Made by a program: the position numbers and the translations under genes. Under the pieces are notes generated by a model, which saw only the letters and a program-made list of their open reading frames with translations, did not search any database and had not been told where the DNA came from. DNA of 64,000 bases from contig JAEWIS010000049.1 in assembly GCA_023386955.1 (NCBI GenBank), positions 24,181 through 88,180 on the forward strand, written 5' to 3'. The DNA comes from Bacillota bacterium. GTDB lineage: Bacteria > Bacillota > Bacilli > Paenibacillales > NBRC-103111. Numbering within the stretch: position 1 is the first letter of the stretch; the number at the start of each line of letters is the position of its first letter. Positions 42,528-50,735 of this stretch are shown in pieces.

Positions 42528-43211
42528 TTATTGGTTAAGCAATCCCTTTTCTACTTCAGGATTTACTTTGAGCAGGGGTTGTTTATTCGTTTCTGTAACA
42601 GCTTTTTTTATGGAATCAAGTTTAACTTCTTTTGTAGGCTTATCATTAAATAAATCCTGTTGTGAGTTTTTGTTTTGATCGGCCGCATTTTTATTGCTAT
42701 TTGAATCCACTTTCGGGGCGTTTAATTGGATAAGCCCCTGCTTGGGATTAATAATTGCATATGGTACGTTTGCCTTATATTTATCAAAGGCTCTTAAGAA
42801 AAGGATGTACTCCCCTTTTTCTTTTACAAACTCGACGCCGTCCGTAACGTATTGGGTTCCTTCGTAAAGTCCACCCTCCTGTTTGATCTCAATAAGATCA
42901 CCACCCTTTACGTTACCCTTAAGAACCTCGGTTACTTTTACATCCGATAATGTGGCGATCTCATATAGTGGTGGTTGGTTTTCACTTAAGCTCATATTTC
43001 TTTTTACCGGATTTTTGACCTGTTCGACTACACCAACAACAATAAGATCAGAGTATAGTGCCAACTCTTCAATACTCTTAAAAGAATGCCAATCTGCGTG
43101 TGACTCAACAACAGGAGCCTTATTTCCTGATTTAGCTCCGCATGCCGAGATCGAAAACATCGAAATTACAATAATTATTGCCGTCATTATTTTAATATAA
43201 GAGCTGTTCAC
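42528..43211 (-). CDS. Lipoprotein of unknown function, AT-rich
   Basis: 227 residues, GTG start with AAGGG upstream. The signal peptide ends in 'FSISACG' (lipobox). The domain (about 40-160) has 'SFKSIEELALYSDLIVVGVV' and 'DVKVTEVLKGNVKGGDLIEI' followed by 'GEYILFLRAF', a pattern seen in secreted Bacillales proteins of unknown function. A Lys/Asn/Gln-rich tail follows. Its codons are clearly richer in A and T than those of the neighbouring genes, which may mark horizontal acquisition. It is a single-gene unit. Confidence 0.8.
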   Translation of the reverse strand: MNSSYIKIMTAIIIVISMFSISACGAKSGNKAPVVESHADWHSFKSIEELALYSDLIVVGVVEQVKNPVKRNMSLSENQPPLYEIATLSDVKVTEVLKGNVKGGDLIEIKQEGGLYEGTQYVTDGVEFVKEKGEYILFLRAFDKYKANVPYAIINPKQGLIQLNAPKVDSNSNKNAADQNKNSQQDLFNDKPTKEVKLDSIKKAVTETNKQPLLKVNPEVEKGLLNQ

Positions 43212-43322
43212 ATGTATTCGTCCCTTCTAAATAAGAATTTCAAGGACTTAGGTAACCTCATTGAAAAAGTGTAGCAGCTCTGAGTGCCGGTCCACAAGTA
43301 CTGGTGAAAATTAAAACCGCTG

Positions 43323-43359
43323 AAAAAAAGATGACCCCTTCAAATACCAGGAGTCATCT
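43323..43359 (-). terminator. Terminator of the VOC gene 43392-43814
   Basis: AGATGACC (43329-43336) pairs with GGAGTCATCT (43350-43359) with one bulge; on the minus strand seven T follow. Confidence 0.8.
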
Positions 43360-43391
43360 GCCTACCAACGTAGAATTGGCCGTCCCGCCTT

Positions 43392-43814
43392 TTACCCTTG
43401 CAGCTCCGTATAAATCTGGAAGGTCACGCCAAACTTATCCGTCACATCCCCGAAACCGGGGCTGAACGGCTCTTCCCTAAAGGGCATGTTGATGGTTCCC
43501 CCTTGCTGCAGGGCCTCGAAAATTCCCCGGGACTGCTCCACGTTGTTGGTTGTAATACAAATGGTTACCCGTTTGCCCGCTTCAATGGCCGAACCGCCAA
43601 AGGCATCCGAAAACATCAGCTCCGACTCTCCAACCTTCAATTTAGCGTGGGCCACAAGCTGCTTAAGCTCGTCGGTGAACGTCTCCGGCATGTCCGGCAT
43701 ATCCCCATAGGTGGCCAACGAAAGGACCTCTGCTCCGATAGCCTGCTCATAAAACCGGATCGCTTCTTTCACTTTTCCCTCAAGGGTGATATACGGGGTT
43801 AATTTTACAGTCAT
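43392..43814 (-). CDS. VOC family protein, PhnB-like
   Basis: 140 residues, ATG with AAGGAGG upstream. It begins 'MTVKLTPYITLEGKVKEAIR' with the PhnB-type 'FYEQAIGAEVLSLATYGDMP', and ends 'DKFGVTFQIYTEL'. This is the 3-demethylubiquinone-methyltransferase-like branch of the vicinal oxygen chelate superfamily; the activity is not established. It lies 90 bases downstream of a SigX5-type ECF sigma factor on the same strand. Small VOC or YCII/DGPF proteins are commonly found next to this sigma type, so the two are likely functionally linked. Confidence 0.87.
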   Translation of the reverse strand: MTVKLTPYITLEGKVKEAIRFYEQAIGAEVLSLATYGDMPDMPETFTDELKQLVAHAKLKVGESELMFSDAFGGSAIEAGKRVTICITTNNVEQSRGIFEALQQGGTINMPFREEPFSPGFGDVTDKFGVTFQIYTELQG

Positions 43815-43904
43815 CGGTGAATCCTCCTTAGGCTTGAACGCCCATCTATTTTCACTACCATGAGTATAGACGAACGGGCTTAGAAGAAATCATCGGTCTA
43901 CCGA

Positions 43905-44870
43905 TTAATTTATTTTTGTATCCAAAAAGGGAGGCAGCCCAAACCGGCTGAATAATGCCGGATCGATAAAATGATGGAGATGCAGAATCCGGCCGTCCTT
44001 GATTTCCGGAATATGAATGGCCCAGGGGAGCAGCCTTCCATCATCTCCGGCAGGCACATACTGCGCAAATGCGGGGCAGCCCCCGTTCGCCCGCAACGGC
44101 AGCATTCGGGAGCCGAGACAGTGGCGGCGTGTGGTCTCATAGAACAAGGACATATCCGGCCTGCCGTTCACCCACATGACAAAAGGCGGCATGGACAAGC
44201 TGCCGTTCTCATGAAATAACGCCAACAGCGAATCAATATCGTATCTTTCGAAGGCCTCCACATAACGGGCCAGCAGCTCCTGATCCGCATCATCATCCAG
44301 CTCCTGCAGAGCTTCCGACCGGAGCTCCGCCTTCGTTAACGTTGCCCGTGCCCGCTGCAAGGCGCTGTTCACGGCAGCCACGGTCATCCCCATGGCTTCT
44401 GCCGTCTGAGTGGCCGGCCACCGGAAGACCTCCTGCAGGATCAGCACGGCACGCTGCCGGGGCGGCAGGGTCTGCAGAATTGCAATAAACGATAACCGAA
44501 TGCTTTCTTTATTCACCACAATATCTGCGGGATTGCCGACAGAGTCCGGGACAGGCCATACCCAGGAGGCATTGGGCAGCTGTTCCTTAGGCTCGGTAAT
44601 CTGCGCGGCAGGCTCCGACAGATCCATCGGAAGAGCCCGGCGCTTTGCACTTCTTAGCCGGTCGATGCAGATATTCGTCACAATCCGGTACACCCAAGCT
44701 TTGCGCGAGCCCTCCTGCTGCAGTTGGTCCCAGCTCTGCCAGGCACGGACCATGGCATCCTGCACCGCATCCTCTGCCTCGAAGATAGACCCCATCATCC
44801 GGTAGCAATATCCCACCAGTTCGGGACGAAGTTTCTCCATCCATTCCAATTCCCCATGCAGCAGGCTCAT
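43905..44870 (-). CDS. ECF-type sigma factor with SnoaL-like C-terminal domain (SigX5/TIGR02960-like)
   Basis: About 321 residues. ATG at 44870 has GAGGAGGT 8 bases upstream; the frame extending to 45023 is rejected. Region 2 is 'VGYCYRMMGSIFEAEDAVQD' with 'AWVYRIVTNICIDRL'; region 4 is 'TLPPRQRAVLILQEVFRWPA' with 'EAMGMTVAAVNSALQRARAT'. A SnoaL-like NTF2-fold domain (about 195-320) replaces a classical anti-sigma partner and likely modulates sigma activity, as in ECF groups with C-terminal extensions. The wording matches the SigX5 subfamily. The downstream VOC gene is the likely co-regulated partner. The signal is unknown. Confidence 0.9.
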   Translation of the reverse strand: MSLLHGELEWMEKLRPELVGYCYRMMGSIFEAEDAVQDAMVRAWQSWDQLQQEGSRKAWVYRIVTNICIDRLRSAKRRALPMDLSEPAAQITEPKEQLPNASWVWPVPDSVGNPADIVVNKESIRLSFIAILQTLPPRQRAVLILQEVFRWPATQTAEAMGMTVAAVNSALQRARATLTKAELRSEALQELDDDADQELLARYVEAFERYDIDSLLALFHENGSLSMPPFVMWVNGRPDMSLFYETTRRHCLGSRMLPLRANGGCPAFAQYVPAGDDGRLLPWAIHIPEIKDGRILHLHHFIDPALFSRFGLPPFLDTKIN

Positions 44871-44892
44871 GCCTGTGTACCTCCTCGAATAC

Positions 44893-45204
44893 CTATTCCA
44901 CCTTCTTGCAGGGCAAATAGTAGCCGAAGGTGAAGGTGTTTTTGCCGTCTTCTTCAATATTCGCATATTTCTCGAAGGAATAGTATTCCATCGAAATACC
45001 GACAGCGGAATAATCAGGGGCATACCCGTTTGTCTTCATGATCTTCTCGGTTTTGCCGTGGGCTCCTTTTTCCAGGTGGGAGGTATTTCCTTGAATCCAG
45101 CCGATCCCCATCAGGCAATCCGGAATATCACGATACGCAAAGCCATCCGGAACGATCGCACCGGGCCGGGCCAAAATCCCCGCAATATAAACAAATCTAT
45201 CCAC
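44893..45204 (-). pseudogene. Truncated GyrI-like effector-binding domain gene
   Basis: A 103-codon frame starting at a poor GTG reads as the C-terminal half of a GyrI-like/AraC effector-binding protein ('VDRFVYIAGI', 'VPDGFAYRDIPDCLMGIGWI', 'FTFGYYLPCKKVE'). The N-terminal half is missing. Upstream, the protein-like sequence seems to continue in another frame ('VIRHALECAEGWPFDFSW', then 'AGIEYKAEI'), which points to a one-base frameshift near 45205. It ends 22 bases before the sigma factor start. A small intact standalone protein cannot be excluded. Confidence 0.5.
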
Positions 45205-45336
45205 CTGATTTCCGCTTTATATTCGATACCGGCCGCGGCATTCCTCCCACGCACAACCTGTTTTTTCCATGAGAAATCAAAAGGCCATCCTTCTGCACAT
45301 TCAAGTGCATGACGGATGACCCATCAAGATACATTC

Positions 45337-45636
45337 CTAAAACGTTCTATGTCCATTCTTTTTCTCTGCAGGGCGCCTATACTTCATAATGAGTGCAAGA
45401 ATGATAACAACTAAAACGAGAGACATGCTATTCGTGATGAGAAATGCATACCCCACACCTTCCATAGCCAAATGAACCCCATAAACCTCCATAAATCCGA
45501 TTCCTGTAAACAACAGCAAAAAGGTATTCCTATTTAAGTCTTCAGCCGATTTCGTTCTTAACATCTGAATGATTTGAGGGATCCACCCGAAGGAAAGAAT
45601 AACCCCGCCAATAAGCTGAAATAAAACAAAGAGCAT
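45337..45636 (-). CDS. SemiSWEET-like PQ-loop sugar transporter
   Basis: 99 residues with three helices. The PQ motif is in 'GWIPQIIQMLRTKSAEDLNR' (helix 1 and loop), the size and triple-helix form are those of bacterial SemiSWEETs, which dimerise to move sugars down their gradient. ATG at 45636 has GGAGGGG 6 bases upstream; the frame beyond to 45789 overlaps the divergent small gene's leader. The basic C-terminus 'MKYRRPAEKKNGHRTF' is cytoplasmic. The substrate is unknown. Confidence 0.85.
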   Translation of the reverse strand: MLFVLFQLIGGVILSFGWIPQIIQMLRTKSAEDLNRNTFLLLFTGIGFMEVYGVHLAMEGVGYAFLITNSMSLVLVVIILALIMKYRRPAEKKNGHRTF

Positions 45637-45775
45637 ACGTATCCCCTCCAATAAGAAATCATATGCTCCGGTAACCCGGTTCGTAACTCCCGCACAGCAA
45701 TAGGAATGAACCTGTGAATAGGTATTCGCATAGGATGAAGGGATTCTATTATGAAGCTTTATGGAGGTTATATTC

Positions 45776-46087
45776 ATGAGCCTTAGCACGCAATATCCTG
45801 TGGCACATCAACAGGTGCTTTATCAAGCCGACCCAAACGTTGCACAAAACTTAAGATCCATCCGGGACCGTCTACACCACATTTGCAGCACTCATATAAA
45901 CCGGTTCGTCCGCATTCAGACATTGGATGGCCATGTTATTGAAGGTGTAATTTTGGGCTGTGACAGCGGTCATATTCATGTAAGAGTTTCAACCCAAGGG
46001 GGTCACCGGCCTTTTTACGGACCCAGCGACATGGCGATCCTTACATTAGTCCTCTTCGAATTGCTTGTTATCGTTTTGTTATCTTAG
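45776..46087 (+). CDS. Small conserved-looking protein with Sm-like segment
   Basis: 103 residues, ATG with GGAGG 8 bases upstream. The central stretch 'INRFVRIQTLDGHVIEGVIL' and 'DSGHIHVRV' resembles the first strands of an Sm/YuzF-like beta barrel. A hydrophobic C-terminus 'LTLVLFELLVIVLLS' could anchor it in a membrane. The first 40 residues are polar and rich in Gln. It is followed 16 bases later by another small gene with a strong ribosome site, so the two form a pair. The function is unknown; small paired proteins of this style occur in spore-forming Paenibacillaceae. Confidence 0.7.
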   Translation: MSLSTQYPVAHQQVLYQADPNVAQNLRSIRDRLHHICSTHINRFVRIQTLDGHVIEGVILGCDSGHIHVRVSTQGGHRPFYGPSDMAILTLVLFELLVIVLLS

Positions 46088-46102
46088 TGAGGAGGGAAAG
46101 CG

Positions 46103-46381
46103 ATGGCATTTATGCCAGGTTATCAAGGATCTGCCGTACAGCTTCCCCCGCCCCCTTCCTACGCACCGCCAAAACCTGATGTCTCTTATATCGTGGACTG
46201 CGTGCAACAATATACTTATGTTTGGTTATGGAATGGGGACAGCTTCTGGTTTTACCCCATTAGCGTAGAGCAAAGCGGCATTTCAGGCTACCGGTGGAAT
46301 GGGTTTTTCTGGGCGTATTACGGATTTGATCCGAGATTAATCAATGCTGTTTCTTGTCCGCCCATTCCTACCCTATACTAA
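46103..46381 (+). CDS. Small aromatic-rich protein with Pro-rich N-terminus
   Basis: 92 residues, ATG with GAGGAGGG upstream. The N-terminus is proline-rich ('VQLPPPPSYAPPKPDVSYIV'), and the body is dense in Trp, Tyr and Phe ('QYTYVWLWNGDSFWFYPISV', 'YRWNGFFWAYYGFDPRLI'). There are two cysteines ('DCVQQ' and 'VSCPP'). No signal peptide is evident. It is cotranscribed with the preceding 103-residue gene and ended by a strong terminator. I do not know a function; the composition suits a structural coat-like or surface component. Confidence 0.72.
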   Translation: MAFMPGYQGSAVQLPPPPSYAPPKPDVSYIVDCVQQYTYVWLWNGDSFWFYPISVEQSGISGYRWNGFFWAYYGFDPRLINAVSCPPIPTLY

Positions 46382-46385
46382 ACAT

Positions 46386-46424
46386 AAAACGCCTTGTGCT
46401 TCGAAAACAAGCCAGGCGTTTTTC
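46386..46424 (+). terminator. Terminator of the small-gene pair
   Basis: AAAACGCC and GGCGTTTTT form the outer stem, with CTTGT and ACAAG as an inner stem; the loop carries GCTTCGA. The hairpin is close to the one at 52889-52926. Confidence 0.85.
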
Positions 46425-46456
46425 TATACATAGCTTTCGTAGTAGCAGGTCTTCTA

Positions 46457-47266
46457 TTAATCTACAGCCAACAGGCTCCTGGCATTCAGACTAAAAATAT
46501 GCTCCTTAATACGATCAGGCAGCTTTAAGCCTTCAATCCGCTCAATTTGTCTATCGATGCCGGCATAAGGCGTATCCGTCCCAAACACGATATGCTCATA
46601 GCCAAAAGCCTCAATGGCCTGCTTGATGTCATTGCCCTGAATCCGCTTGGAGCTGGAGGTATCGAAGTAGATATTCTTCAGGCTCACCCCGCTTGTGCTA
46701 AAGAGGCCGGTACCGGTTAAATGTCCGATAATAAACACCGCGTCCGGGTTTTCCTTGATGAAACGCAGCAGCTTCAGCACTTCCTTCTTGGAGTAAACAT
46801 GAATGAAAACCGGCAGCTTATACGAGGTGGCCACATCTATCAGATGCTTAAACTCAACACCGTCAATCCGGAAGGGATTCCACGCTTGATGCAGCTTGAT
46901 GCCTCCGGGCCGGCAGGTACGGAGGTTTTCCTCCAGACGCTCCATATGCCCGCCATCCAGAGGATCGACCCAGAGAAACGGGATCACCAGCTCAGGCAGC
47001 CGGTTCCTTAATTCGGAAACATACCGGTTCCCCTCACCGTCACCCTTCAGAAAATGCCGGTAAGCCAGTCTATTAAACCGGTTCATCATATAAATGCTGT
47101 CGGGCTTCTGGGTAAACGGCATATCCGGCGGGGTCTGGAGCGTCTGAATGTTCTTGGGGCTTGTGCATAAACCGATTTTCTCAATACCGTATTTCGCGGC
47201 CACCAGTTTCAGAGAATCAACGGTGCTGTACTCGCCAGCGGCATGGGCGTGGATATCAATGATCAT
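46457..47266 (-). CDS. Amidohydrolase-family metal-dependent hydrolase (TIM barrel)
   Basis: About 269 residues. ATG at 47266 has GGAGG 6 bases upstream; the open frame to 47428 is rejected. The N-terminal 'MIIDIHAHAAGEY' supplies the HxH metal motif, 'PVFIHVYSKKE' and 'FIIGHLTGTG' supply further histidines, and 'IVFGTDTPYAG' carries the conserved catalytic aspartate. This is the amidohydrolase_2 type, which includes decarboxylases and small-molecule hydrolases. It is alone in its unit; the substrate is unknown. Confidence 0.87.
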   Translation of the reverse strand: MIIDIHAHAAGEYSTVDSLKLVAAKYGIEKIGLCTSPKNIQTLQTPPDMPFTQKPDSIYMMNRFNRLAYRHFLKGDGEGNRYVSELRNRLPELVIPFLWVDPLDGGHMERLEENLRTCRPGGIKLHQAWNPFRIDGVEFKHLIDVATSYKLPVFIHVYSKKEVLKLLRFIKENPDAVFIIGHLTGTGLFSTSGVSLKNIYFDTSSSKRIQGNDIKQAIEAFGYEHIVFGTDTPYAGIDRQIERIEGLKLPDRIKEHIFSLNARSLLAVD

Positions 47267-47370
47267 ACGAATCCTCCGTTTCACGGCATGTATCCATGGT
47301 GATCGGTCTGTGTTGGCGGTTTCCTTCATTTTCCTGCTAGGGGCCCTCCATTGCAAGCCCTTGTTACAAA

Positions 47371-47400
47371 AAAAAAGCCCCATCCCGAAGAATGGAGCTT
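47371..47400 (-). terminator. Terminator downstream of small ORF 47428-47679
   Basis: AAGCCCCAT and ATGGAGCTT form a 9-base stem with one G-T pair; on the minus strand a long T-run follows. It supports a transcript ending here from 47428-47679. Confidence 0.75.
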
Positions 47401-47427
47401 CAAAGGGCAAAGCTAACCATGGCAGCA

Positions 47428-47679
47428 TTAGCGCAGGGTAATTGCCCGGTGCGGCTTGCTGTAGTGGCTTGTTCCACCTCCGCCAACAAGGACTCTTCCC
47501 CCCTTGTTAAAAACCAGAAGCTTCCGCGAATTGTCGGCTAACAGCACTTCGTTTTGGGCATTATCAGCCGTTGCACCCGGCTGGAATACACTTGATTTTC
47601 CACCCGTCCCGTTTGTTTTCTGCTCATGTGCAAGCCGCCTCCATATCCTTTTTGGAAGAAGAGAGGGGAACCTCTCCAT
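47428..47679 (-). CDS. Small hypothetical protein
   Basis: 83 codons, ATG with AGGAA 8 bases upstream. A basic N-terminus ('LLPKRIWRRLAHEQKTNG') is followed by a polar Gly/Asn-rich body ('GATADNAQNEVLLADNSRKL', 'GGRVLVGGGGTSHYS'). No known domain or signal peptide. The presence of a good terminator just downstream on the same strand argues that it is transcribed. It could also be a noncoding transcript. Low confidence as a protein. Confidence 0.4.
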   Translation of the reverse strand: MERFPSLLPKRIWRRLAHEQKTNGTGGKSSVFQPGATADNAQNEVLLADNSRKLLVFNKGGRVLVGGGGTSHYSKPHRAITLR

Positions 47680-47764
47680 CTATCTTATTCCTGAATAATA
47701 GAGAGGATTGGACTGCTCACATCCTTGAACGCTGCCCATGTTCGGGTTAGCAACAGTGTAAGCG

Positions 47765-48451
47765 TTATTCTCCCTTGCGGCTGCTGTAACGAGAGTGGGA
47801 ACCGCCCAGGTACACGATCAGCTCCGCACGGCTCTTCAGCTCCAGCTTCTCCAGAATCCGAGACACATAATTTTTGACGGTGCCTTCGGTGACGAACATG
47901 GCTTCGCCGATCTCCCGGTTGCTTTTGCCGTCCAGCACAAGCCGGACTGTATCACGCTCCCTGGGGGTAAGCAGCGCCAGCGGGTCACCCCGGCCTGCTT
48001 CGGGCTCCCGGGGCAGGCCGTCCAGCACCCGGATAATGCTGGGCCGGGCTTTGGCGTCCAGCAGCATACCGCCGCCGCAGACGGTGCGGATGGCGGCGGC
48101 GATTTCAGCCGAGCCGGATTCCTTCAGCATATAGCCGTCCGCACCGTTGCGCAGTCCTCCGAACAGATAGGCCTCCTCGTCAAAGGTGGTCAGAATCAGG
48201 ATTTTGACGGAGGGGTAAAGCTGCTTAACCCGCCGGGTTGCTTCAATACCGTCCATAACCGGCATACGCACATCCATGAGAAGTACATCCGGCGCCGGAA
48301 AACCGCCGGCCGCCAGCTCTGTCAGCCGCTCCAGAAGCTCCGCTCCGTCTCCCGCCTCCCCCACCGGCACCATATCCTCATGCAGGCTGAGGAGCATCTT
48401 CAGCCCCTCGCGGACCATTTCCTGATCATCGACAATCCACACCCGGATCAT
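47765..48451 (-). CDS. NarL/LuxR-type response regulator (LnrK-like)
   Basis: 228 residues. The receiver has 'WIVDDQEM', the phosphoacceptor Asp in 'VLLMDVRMPVMDG', and Thr/Lys switch residues in 'ILTTFDE' and 'YMLKESG'. The LuxR helix-turn-helix is 'LTPRERDTVRLVLDGKSNRE' then 'VTEGTVKNYVSRILEKL'. Its ATG overlaps the stop of the kinase gene by 4 bases. It probably activates the divergent ABC exporter genes at 49791-52874. The arrangement matches lnrJK/lnrLMN (yfiJKLMN) of Bacillus subtilis. Confidence 0.93.
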   Translation of the reverse strand: MIRVWIVDDQEMVREGLKMLLSLHEDMVPVGEAGDGAELLERLTELAAGGFPAPDVLLMDVRMPVMDGIEATRRVKQLYPSVKILILTTFDEEAYLFGGLRNGADGYMLKESGSAEIAAAIRTVCGGGMLLDAKARPSIIRVLDGLPREPEAGRGDPLALLTPRERDTVRLVLDGKSNREIGEAMFVTEGTVKNYVSRILEKLELKSRAELIVYLGGSHSRYSSRKGE

Positions 48452-49626
48452 CGTACTCCCCCTTTAGCCGGAAGGCGCATATCCACCTGGAAGCCCTTCT
48501 CCGTCCCCCGGATGTCCACCCGGCCGCCGAGCTCTGCAGCCCGCTCGCGCATGCCCCTTAATCCGTCACCGTCTGCGGGGGGACCCGGTTCCTCCGCCCG
48601 GCCGTTATTGCGGATGCGGACCGCCCATTCCTCCGCCTCCCGGTTGATGCTTACCGCGAACTCTGTGGCGGCTCCATGCCGCACGCCGTTGGTGACGGCC
48701 TCGCGCACTGTGCTGAACACACATTCCTTCACCGGAATGTCCTCCGCTTCCATAGCTTCATTCATCGTCAGCTCAAAGGCAATCCCCCCGCCGCTGCCGT
48801 AATCGGCAAACAGAAGCCCCAGCCGATGGGAGAAGGTCCCGCCGGCCGCTCCCTCCTGCTCCGGCCGAAGGCGTTCCACCGCCTTGCGCAGGTGCACCAG
48901 ACCGGAGCCCGTGAGCACCCGGGCCTTGGCGACCACCTCGGCAGACCGGGCCGGGTCCCGCAGCACCATCTGCTCGGCGTATTCCAGATTCATATTCAGC
49001 GCAACCAGCGTATGGCCGATGGAATCGTGCAGCTCTTGGGCGATCCGGTTACGTTCCCGGGAAACAGCCAGCTCCTCGGCAGCGGAGGCATACGCCTTCA
49101 GGCGGCGGTTGAGATCCCCCAGCTCCCGGTTAAGCTGCTCGGTTTTACGCTTCTCCTCAATGATGTTGTGGAACAGGTAGCCGATGGTTCCGGAAACCGC
49201 ATAGTTGCTGAACAAGGAGGACCAGCTTGCCCAACCTGGATATATCAGCCATGGCAGCACATAAGCGGCGGCATGCAGGAGCAGCAGCCCCACAGGCCAG
49301 CCGGGATACATGATCATCAATTCAATCAGCAGCAGCATGGTATAAAGTGTACTGTCACTGAAGGGGGCGAGGCAGCCAAGCGCTCCGGCAAAAATCAGGC
49401 TGGCAGCGGTTGTGACTCCCCACCACCTGGCGGGAGAGAGGTGGCGGAAAAATTTAACCAGCTCGATTCCCACAGCGCACAGGCACAGGACCATAGGCAG
49501 TACATGTCCGGCGGGAAGCTCCTCCCGCTGCTGCACCAGGGCATATAGCACGGACATAAGCGCAAGCAGCTTAAAGGCCAGCAGAACAGATATGCGCCGG
49601 TTCTGTATAGACAGCATCCTCTCCAT
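48448..49626 (-). CDS. NarL-type sensor histidine kinase (LnrJ/DesK-like)
   Basis: About 392 residues. Five to six N-terminal helices with very short loops form an intramembrane sensor, then a HisKA_3 domain with 'NRIAQELHDSIGHTLVALNM' (phosphoacceptor His) and an ATPase domain with 'VREAVTNGVRHGAATEF' and 'GLRGMRERAAELGG'. The membrane layout without an extracytoplasmic domain fits sensors of cell-envelope damage or of membrane-inserted antibiotics. ATG at 49626 follows a run of G that serves as the ribosome site; the frame upstream to 49761 runs into the promoter region. It is coupled to the response regulator. Confidence 0.92.
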   Translation of the reverse strand: MERMLSIQNRRISVLLAFKLLALMSVLYALVQQREELPAGHVLPMVLCLCAVGIELVKFFRHLSPARWWGVTTAASLIFAGALGCLAPFSDSTLYTMLLLIELMIMYPGWPVGLLLLHAAAYVLPWLIYPGWASWSSLFSNYAVSGTIGYLFHNIIEEKRKTEQLNRELGDLNRRLKAYASAAEELAVSRERNRIAQELHDSIGHTLVALNMNLEYAEQMVLRDPARSAEVVAKARVLTGSGLVHLRKAVERLRPEQEGAAGGTFSHRLGLLFADYGSGGGIAFELTMNEAMEAEDIPVKECVFSTVREAVTNGVRHGAATEFAVSINREAEEWAVRIRNNGRAEEPGPPADGDGLRGMRERAAELGGRVDIRGTEKGFQVDMRLPAKGGVR

Positions 49627-49688
49627 TCCAATCCCCCCCCAATTAGGTATTGTATCACAGTCACCCCCAGCCCCACAGATGAAGAAAG

Positions 49689-49721
49689 TCACCGGTGAAA
49701 GGATGGCTTTGGTGAATAGGA
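49689..49721. promoter_or_regulatory. Candidate response-regulator site between the TCS and ABC genes
   Basis: A perfect palindrome TCACCGGTGA (49689-49698) and two direct repeats GGTGAAAGGA (49694-49703) and GGTGAATAGGA (49711-49721) lie upstream of a TATACT (49740-49745) that could be the -10 of the ABC operon. Position and symmetry suit a NarL-type activator; binding is inferred. Confidence 0.45.
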
Positions 49722-49790
49722 GTCTCCATATATCCGGTCTATACTGAAGCTGCATCCTCATCCTACGAAAAAAAGGAGCGGCTTTCTCTC

Positions 49791-50723
49791 ATGCTTGAAT
49801 TGATCGAAATCAGCAAAACCTACGGCAGCTATACCGCCGTTGACCGCCTGTCGCTTAAAGTGGTGCCGGGCGAGGCGCTTGGTCTGCTCGGCCCGAACGG
49901 AGCGGGCAAATCCACCCTTGTTTCGATGATTGCCGGTATTCTTGCTCCTACATCAGGCCGAATTCGCATCGCAGGACAGGAGCTCACCCGGCACACCAAG
50001 GAGTTGAAGGCCAAAATCGGAATCGTTCCCCAGGATATTGCCCTCTATGAAGCCCTCACCGCCCGGGACAATCTGGAATTCTTCGGCTCTCTCTATGGCT
50101 TGTCAGGGCCCCTGCTGAAGGAGCGGGTCCGAGAGGCGCTGGATATTGTCAGCCTGACGGACCGCCAAAACGAGGACGTATCTTCATTCTCCGGAGGAAT
50201 GAAGCGGCGTGTGAACATCGCCGCCTCGCTTATCCACCACCCCTCCCTCCTGATTCTGGATGAGCCCACAGTAGGCATTGACCCGCAATCCCGGCACCAA
50301 ATTCTGGAGACGGTGAAAAGACTGAACCGTGAGCAGGGCGTCACCGTGATTTACACCAGCCATTACATGGAGGAGGTGGAGCAGCTATGCAGCCGGATCG
50401 CCGTGGTGGATCACGGACGGCTGGCCGCCGAAGGAACGAAGCAGGCCATTCAAGCCCGGCTTGGGCTGCCGCATCTGCTGACGGTAGGGCTGGCGGAATG
50501 CGGGCCTGCCGAGCGGGAGCTGGCCGCCGCATTGCCCGGTGTCCGTTCGGCGGAGCTGCGGGAGGGCAGGCTGGCCCTGCTGCTGGCCCCAAGCGAAACC
50601 GCTGCGGCGGATACGCTGGAGGCGCTGGCGAGGAAGGGGCTTAAGCCAACACGCTTCTCCTTCGAGGAAGCCAGTCTGGAACAGATTTTCCTGAACATTA
50701 CCGGCGGTGCGCCGCGAGATTAG
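49791..50723 (+). CDS. ABC-2 exporter ATP-binding protein (LnrL-like)
   Basis: 310 residues. Walker A is 'LLGPNGAGKSTLV', the signature is 'FSGGMKRRVN', Walker B is 'LLILDEPTVGIDP' and the switch histidine is in 'YTSHYMEE'. The C-terminal 90 residues include an accessory domain ending 'FSFEEASLEQIFLNITGG', typical of drug/antibiotic exporters of the DrrA/LnrL type. It begins an operon with two ABC-2 permeases and a 57-residue membrane protein, divergent from a two-component system. The likely role is resistance to a membrane-active compound such as a polyene. Confidence 0.93.
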   Translation: MLELIEISKTYGSYTAVDRLSLKVVPGEALGLLGPNGAGKSTLVSMIAGILAPTSGRIRIAGQELTRHTKELKAKIGIVPQDIALYEALTARDNLEFFGSLYGLSGPLLKERVREALDIVSLTDRQNEDVSSFSGGMKRRVNIAASLIHHPSLLILDEPTVGIDPQSRHQILETVKRLNREQGVTVIYTSHYMEEVEQLCSRIAVVDHGRLAAEGTKQAIQARLGLPHLLTVGLAECGPAERELAAALPGVRSAELREGRLALLLAPSETAAADTLEALARKGLKPTRFSFEEASLEQIFLNITGGAPRD

Positions 50724-50735
50724 GAGGAAAACCCG

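Noticed and set aside
44871..45023. N-terminal extension of the ECF sigma factor
   Set aside because: The extension lies in the GyrI-like remnant and lacks sigma features; GAGGAGGT precedes the ATG at 44870.
48676..49548. 290-codon plus-strand frame opposite the kinase gene
   Set aside because: The minus frame has full histidine kinase motifs and a coupled regulator.
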